Positions 54,036-56,382 of a stretch of DNA of 56,382 nucleotides are shown here, in pieces. The notes beneath the pieces are model-generated. The model was given only the letters and a program-made list of their open reading frames with translations. It had not been told where the DNA came from and made no database searches. The DNA is taken from contig NZ_JACJLR010000021.1 of the NCBI RefSeq assembly GCF_016902345.1, positions 1-56,382 of the forward strand, given 5' to 3'. This DNA is from Mediterraneibacter glycyrrhizinilyticus (lineage in GTDB: Bacteria; Bacillota; Clostridia; Lachnospirales; Lachnospiraceae). A program made the position numbers and the translations under genes. Position 1 is the first letter of the stretch. Each line of letters starts with the position of its first letter.

Positions 54036-54340
54036 AGTCTGAGCATGCGCCCTGGGAAGTGGATACCCTCGGAGGCATGCTCGCATGTATCCGAGGGTAT
54101 CCACTTCCCAGGGCATATGGCGGACGCCATACAGCGAGAAGGAGGGGCGAAGCCCCGGAGTCGAGCTGTCATGCTCAGACGGACACCGGGAGAGCGTTTT
54201 TCGGGGCATGCTCGCATGTATCCGAGGGTATCCACTTCCCAGGGCATATGGCGGACGCCATATGCCCTGGGAAGTGGCAAAGCCCCGGAGTCGAGCTGTC
54301 ATGCTCAGACGGACGCTGGAAGAGCGTTTTTCGGGAATGT
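54036..54340. repeat. Tandem palindromic repeat region after glnA
   Basis: A unit of about 130 bp is repeated: 54074-54131 equals 54205-54262 (58 identical bp), and 54150-54184 matches 54280-54314 (offset 130). Unit 1 is opened by a perfect 25-bp inverted repeat, 54049-54073 with 54090-54114 (loop 16 nt). Unit 2 has a perfect 21-bp inverted repeat, 54232-54252 with 54257-54277. GTCTGAGCATG (54037-54047) is inverted in CATGCTCAGAC (54170-54180 and 54300-54310). The stretch 54032-54376 otherwise carries no gene; short ORFs here are repeat artefacts. Confidence 0.9.
54312..54332 (+). terminator. Small terminator at the end of the repeat region
   Basis: ACGCT-GGAAG-AGCGT followed by TTTT. The first repeat unit has a degraded copy of the same feature. 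Confidence 0.5.
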
Positions 54341-54376
54341 CACATTTGATTCAGGCATCAGGAGGTGAGAGCAGAT

Positions 54377-54925
54377 ATGAGCCATATCATTGTTGCATTT
54401 GGAAAGAGAGAAAACGCGGTCAATATAAGGAATGCACTGGTTCATTCCGGTATGGAAGTGTCTGCGGTCTGCCTGACAGGAACAAAGGCGCTTCAGTATA
54501 TGGATACATGGAATGAAGGGATCGTAATCTGTGGGTATGCGCTCCAGGATATGCAGTATACGGAACTGAGAGAATATCTTCCGGAGAGCTTCCAGATGCT
54601 GCTTGTGGCGTCCCCTGTAAAGTGGACAGACGGTCTGCCGGATGGAGTGGTGGGGCTTCCTTTGCCGATCAAGGTATATGATCTGGTCAATACAGTAGAG
54701 ATGATGCTCCAGACGATAGAACGCCAGAAGAGAAAGCGGCGGAGAAGAGCACGGGAGAGGAGCACAGGAGAAAAACAGGTCATCGAGGAGGCAAAGGCGC
54801 TTTTGATGGAACGGAACAATATGACAGAAGAGGAGGCGCACCGCTATCTCCAGAAGAGCAGTATGGAGAGTGGGACGAATATGTCAGAAACTGCTCAGAT
54901 GATCCTGACGATCATGAATGAATGA
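54377..54925 (+). CDS. ANTAR-domain antiterminator with pseudo-receiver
   Basis: The 182-residue protein has a receiver-like N-terminal domain (about residues 1-115), a basic linker (RQKRKRRRRARER) and a C-terminal ANTAR RNA-binding domain (about 125-178, EEAKALLMERNNMTEEEAHRYLQKSS). In the receiver, the phosphorylated Asp is absent: IVICGYALQDM has Gly at that site. It may therefore sense something other than phosphorylation, or need a partner kinase. ANTAR proteins prevent termination by binding paired hairpins; the glnA leader is the nearest candidate. ATG 54377 follows AGGAGGTGA; the GTG at 54365 overlaps that site. Confidence 0.9.
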   Translation: MSHIIVAFGKRENAVNIRNALVHSGMEVSAVCLTGTKALQYMDTWNEGIVICGYALQDMQYTELREYLPESFQMLLVASPVKWTDGLPDGVVGLPLPIKVYDLVNTVEMMLQTIERQKRKRRRRARERSTGEKQVIEEAKALLMERNNMTEEEAHRYLQKSSMESGTNMSETAQMILTIMNE

Positions 54926-55005
54926 GGTATACTGGATATAGAGCATAAAAGCGGTCCTGTGTGTCCGTTTTAAAGTGCGATCAAATGGAAAGGTTGGTAT
55001 GAAAT

Positions 55006-55845
55006 ATGAAATTTACAAAAATGCAGGGACTTGGCAATGACTATGTATATGTGAACTGTTTTGAGGAGAAGATCGAAACCCCGTCAGAGCTGGCAGCGAA
55101 GATCAGTGACAGGCATTTCGGGGTCGGTTCCGACGGGCTCATCATGATCAAGCCGTCTGAGAAAGCTGACTTTGAGATGGAGATGTACAATGCAGACGGC
55201 TCCCGGGGAGAAATGTGCGGGAACGGAATACGCTGTGTAGGAAAGTACGTGTACGACTACGGTCTGACCGATAAGACGGAGATATCGGTGGAAACACTGG
55301 GCGGGATCAAATATCTGAGTCTGAATGTGGAAGACGGAAAGGTCAGAAGCGTCCGGGTGGATATGGGATCCCCGGTATTAAGACCGGCAGATATCCCGGT
55401 GAGATGTGATGGAGAGCGCGCAGTGGATGTACCGGTGAATGTGGACGGAACGGAGTACCGGATGACCTGCGTGTCAATGGGAAATCCTCATGCAGTCGTG
55501 TTTGTGGATGATGTAGAAACATTTCCGCTTGAGACTGTGGGACCGAAGTTTGAGAATCATGAGGTCTTTCCGAACCGGGTCAATACAGAATTTGTCCGTG
55601 TACTCGACAGAAAGACCGCAGAGATGCGGGTGTGGGAGAGAGGTTCGGGCGAGACTCTTGCCTGCGGGACCGGCGCCTGCGCAGTGGCAGTGGCGTGTGT
55701 GCTGAACGGAATGGGGGAGGATGAGATGACGGTCAAACTCCTGGGCGGCGACCTGCTCATCCAGTGGGACAGAGAAAATGATAAGGTCTATATGACCGGA
55801 CCTGCTGAAACAGTATTCGACGGAGTATGGAACGAATCGTACTAA
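55006..55845 (+). CDS. dapF: Diaminopimelate epimerase
   Basis: The 279-residue enzyme converts LL- to meso-diaminopimelate for lysine and peptidoglycan. Both catalytic Cys are present, C71 in GEMCGNGIRC and C220 in LACGTGACA, and the substrate loop MQGLGNDYVYV is intact. AAAGGTTGG lies before ATG 55006. It is followed by a strong bidirectional terminator, so it ends the glnA-ANTAR-dapF block or stands alone. Confidence 0.96.
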   Translation: MKFTKMQGLGNDYVYVNCFEEKIETPSELAAKISDRHFGVGSDGLIMIKPSEKADFEMEMYNADGSRGEMCGNGIRCVGKYVYDYGLTDKTEISVETLGGIKYLSLNVEDGKVRSVRVDMGSPVLRPADIPVRCDGERAVDVPVNVDGTEYRMTCVSMGNPHAVVFVDDVETFPLETVGPKFENHEVFPNRVNTEFVRVLDRKTAEMRVWERGSGETLACGTGACAVAVACVLNGMGEDEMTVKLLGGDLLIQWDRENDKVYMTGPAETVFDGVWNESY

Positions 55846-55856
55846 GAAAAAAAGAG

Positions 55857-55886
55857 CGAAGCCGGAATGAAGAGATCCCGGCTTCG
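55857..55886. terminator. Bidirectional terminator after dapF
   Basis: CGAAGCCGG/CCGGCTTCG with A-rich sequence before and TTAGTTTTT after it. Confidence 0.8.
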
Positions 55887-56111
55887 TTAGTTTTTCAACA
55901 TGACTTTTTGTCCGTTTACTTTGACGTTCTCGAGGTTATGGAACACCCAGGTACCTATATGAGGTGAATACTCAACAACTACCGGAATCCAGCAGTCGTG
56001 AACAGACAGATAGAGATATTGTCCTGGTTTTATACTGATCTTTTGAGGTTTCTGGTCATCGGCAATGTAAACACCTGTGTCCGGGGTTGCTTTCAAAATT
56101 CCGGTTATCAT
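55887..56111 (-). CDS. Small DUF5348-like protein
   Basis: The 74-residue protein is compact and rich in beta-type sequence (GQYLYLSVHDCWIPVVVEY, IGTWVFHNLEN). It resembles DUF5348 proteins that are often carried by integrative elements. There are no membrane segments. ATG 56111 follows AAAGGAGC. Its position beside the repeated end at 56285 supports, but does not prove, a mobile origin. Function unknown. Confidence 0.55.
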   Translation of the reverse strand: MITGILKATPDTGVYIADDQKPQKISIKPGQYLYLSVHDCWIPVVVEYSPHIGTWVFHNLENVKVNGQKVMLKN

Positions 56112-56284
56112 AATAAACAGCTCCTTTCACAAAAATATAATATTGGAAATTTGTTTCCCTTTATTACCAGTCCAGTCTAACTGATATTTATGAATAATTT
56201 ATGTCTATAAAAGTAAAAAATTTTAAAAACTGTGTTAAAAACATATAAATTCAGAAAAAACAATTAAATTAAAAAAGGTCGATT

Positions 56285-56344
56285 GAAAAAGTAAATTCCA
56301 CTTTGAAAGACTAAATTCCATTTTGCAAAAGTAAATTCTACTCA
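56285..56344 (+). repeat. Three tandem 20-bp repeats at the right edge (IS-like end)
   Basis: Units start at 56285, 56305 and 56325 and share AAATTC in the form (A/C)TAAATTCCA or GTAAATTCTA. They are preceded by GTCGATTG (56278-56285). Multiple terminal repeats are typical of IS21-like ends; the transposase would lie beyond the window. The AT-rich region 56112-56277 shows no gene. Confidence 0.55.
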
Positions 56345-56382
56345 TGGGAAAGGAAAGAAACTTTTTGAGAAGGTTTTATTCC

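Noticed and set aside
53438..54302. Several open frames in and around the tandem repeats after glnA
   Set aside because: They are translations of palindromic repeats in several frames and have repeated peptides on both strands, which is not coding behaviour.

Overview
The window looks like a chromosomal segment of a gut-type anaerobic Firmicute, most likely Lachnospiraceae. This is inferred from gene content and style: rubrerythrin, a pyrophosphate-type phosphofructokinase, a YlmC/YmxH sporulation protein next to nrdR, a Csp-like subtilase, an ANTAR regulator beside glnA, GGAGG-type ribosome sites, sigma-A-like promoters and mid-range GC. No rRNA, CRISPR array or complete prophage is present. 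Two tRNA genes are present, Val(CAC) and Leu(CAG), both on the minus strand.

Layout. 0-1.4 kb: a DUF4869 gene and its usual AAA-type partner, which is broken by a deletion and frameshift. 1.6-7.1 kb: a lipase-like SGNH protein, then a four-gene GldA/GldG-type ABC exporter with a DUF4340 protein. 7.3-12 kb: a zinc-ribbon membrane protein with a J-domain protein, DegV, a TetR regulator running into an antisense tRNA-Val, and a MATE pump. 12.0-12.3 kb: a compact type I toxin-antitoxin locus, a 27-residue membrane toxin with an oppositely transcribed RNA. 12.3-14.4 kb: tRNA-Leu, then a PadR repressor with an FtsW-like protein behind a consensus promoter carrying duplicated operators. 14.5-27 kb: PPi-phosphofructokinase, a glycosyltransferase, rubrerythrin, a D-2-hydroxyacid dehydrogenase, a Csp-like protease, an asymmetric heterodimeric ABC exporter, a double NUDIX protein, a flavodoxin and a hemolysin-III-like protein. 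27-35 kb: carbamate kinase, a DUF975-CmpB-like fusion, a MacB-type tripartite exporter with a palindromic operator, a DUF3783 gene and a decayed helicase/regulator fragment. 35-39.7 kb: housekeeping genes (ylmC-like, nrdR, truA, xth) and two CobW-type GTPases, one with a long His/Asp metal-binding tract. 39.7-50.2 kb: a raffinose-family sugar locus. 50.2-56.4 kb: a carboxylesterase, an AEC transporter, glnA with a structured leader, a 300-bp tandem palindromic repeat region, an ANTAR regulator, dapF, a small DUF5348-like protein and an IS-like repeated end.

How the genes work together. The clearest pathway is the sugar locus. An MsmEFG-like transporter imports alpha-galactosides, a GH36 alpha-galactosidase removes galactose, an amylosucrase-like GH13 enzyme (with an unusual histone-H1-like Ala/Lys tail) would use the released sucrose, and a PfkB fructokinase would capture the fructose. 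An AraC regulator is divergent from the transporter. Around glnA, a terminator-like leader and a downstream ANTAR protein without a phosphorylatable Asp suggest antitermination control of nitrogen assimilation.

The points most worth a second look are the type I toxin-antitoxin locus, the tandem palindromic element after glnA, the three 20-bp repeats at the right edge with a related solitary copy 44 kb away, the H1-like tail on the amylosucrase, the PadR/FtsW module, and a LysR gene whose DNA-binding N-terminus seems to be encoded antisense to its neighbour's start.
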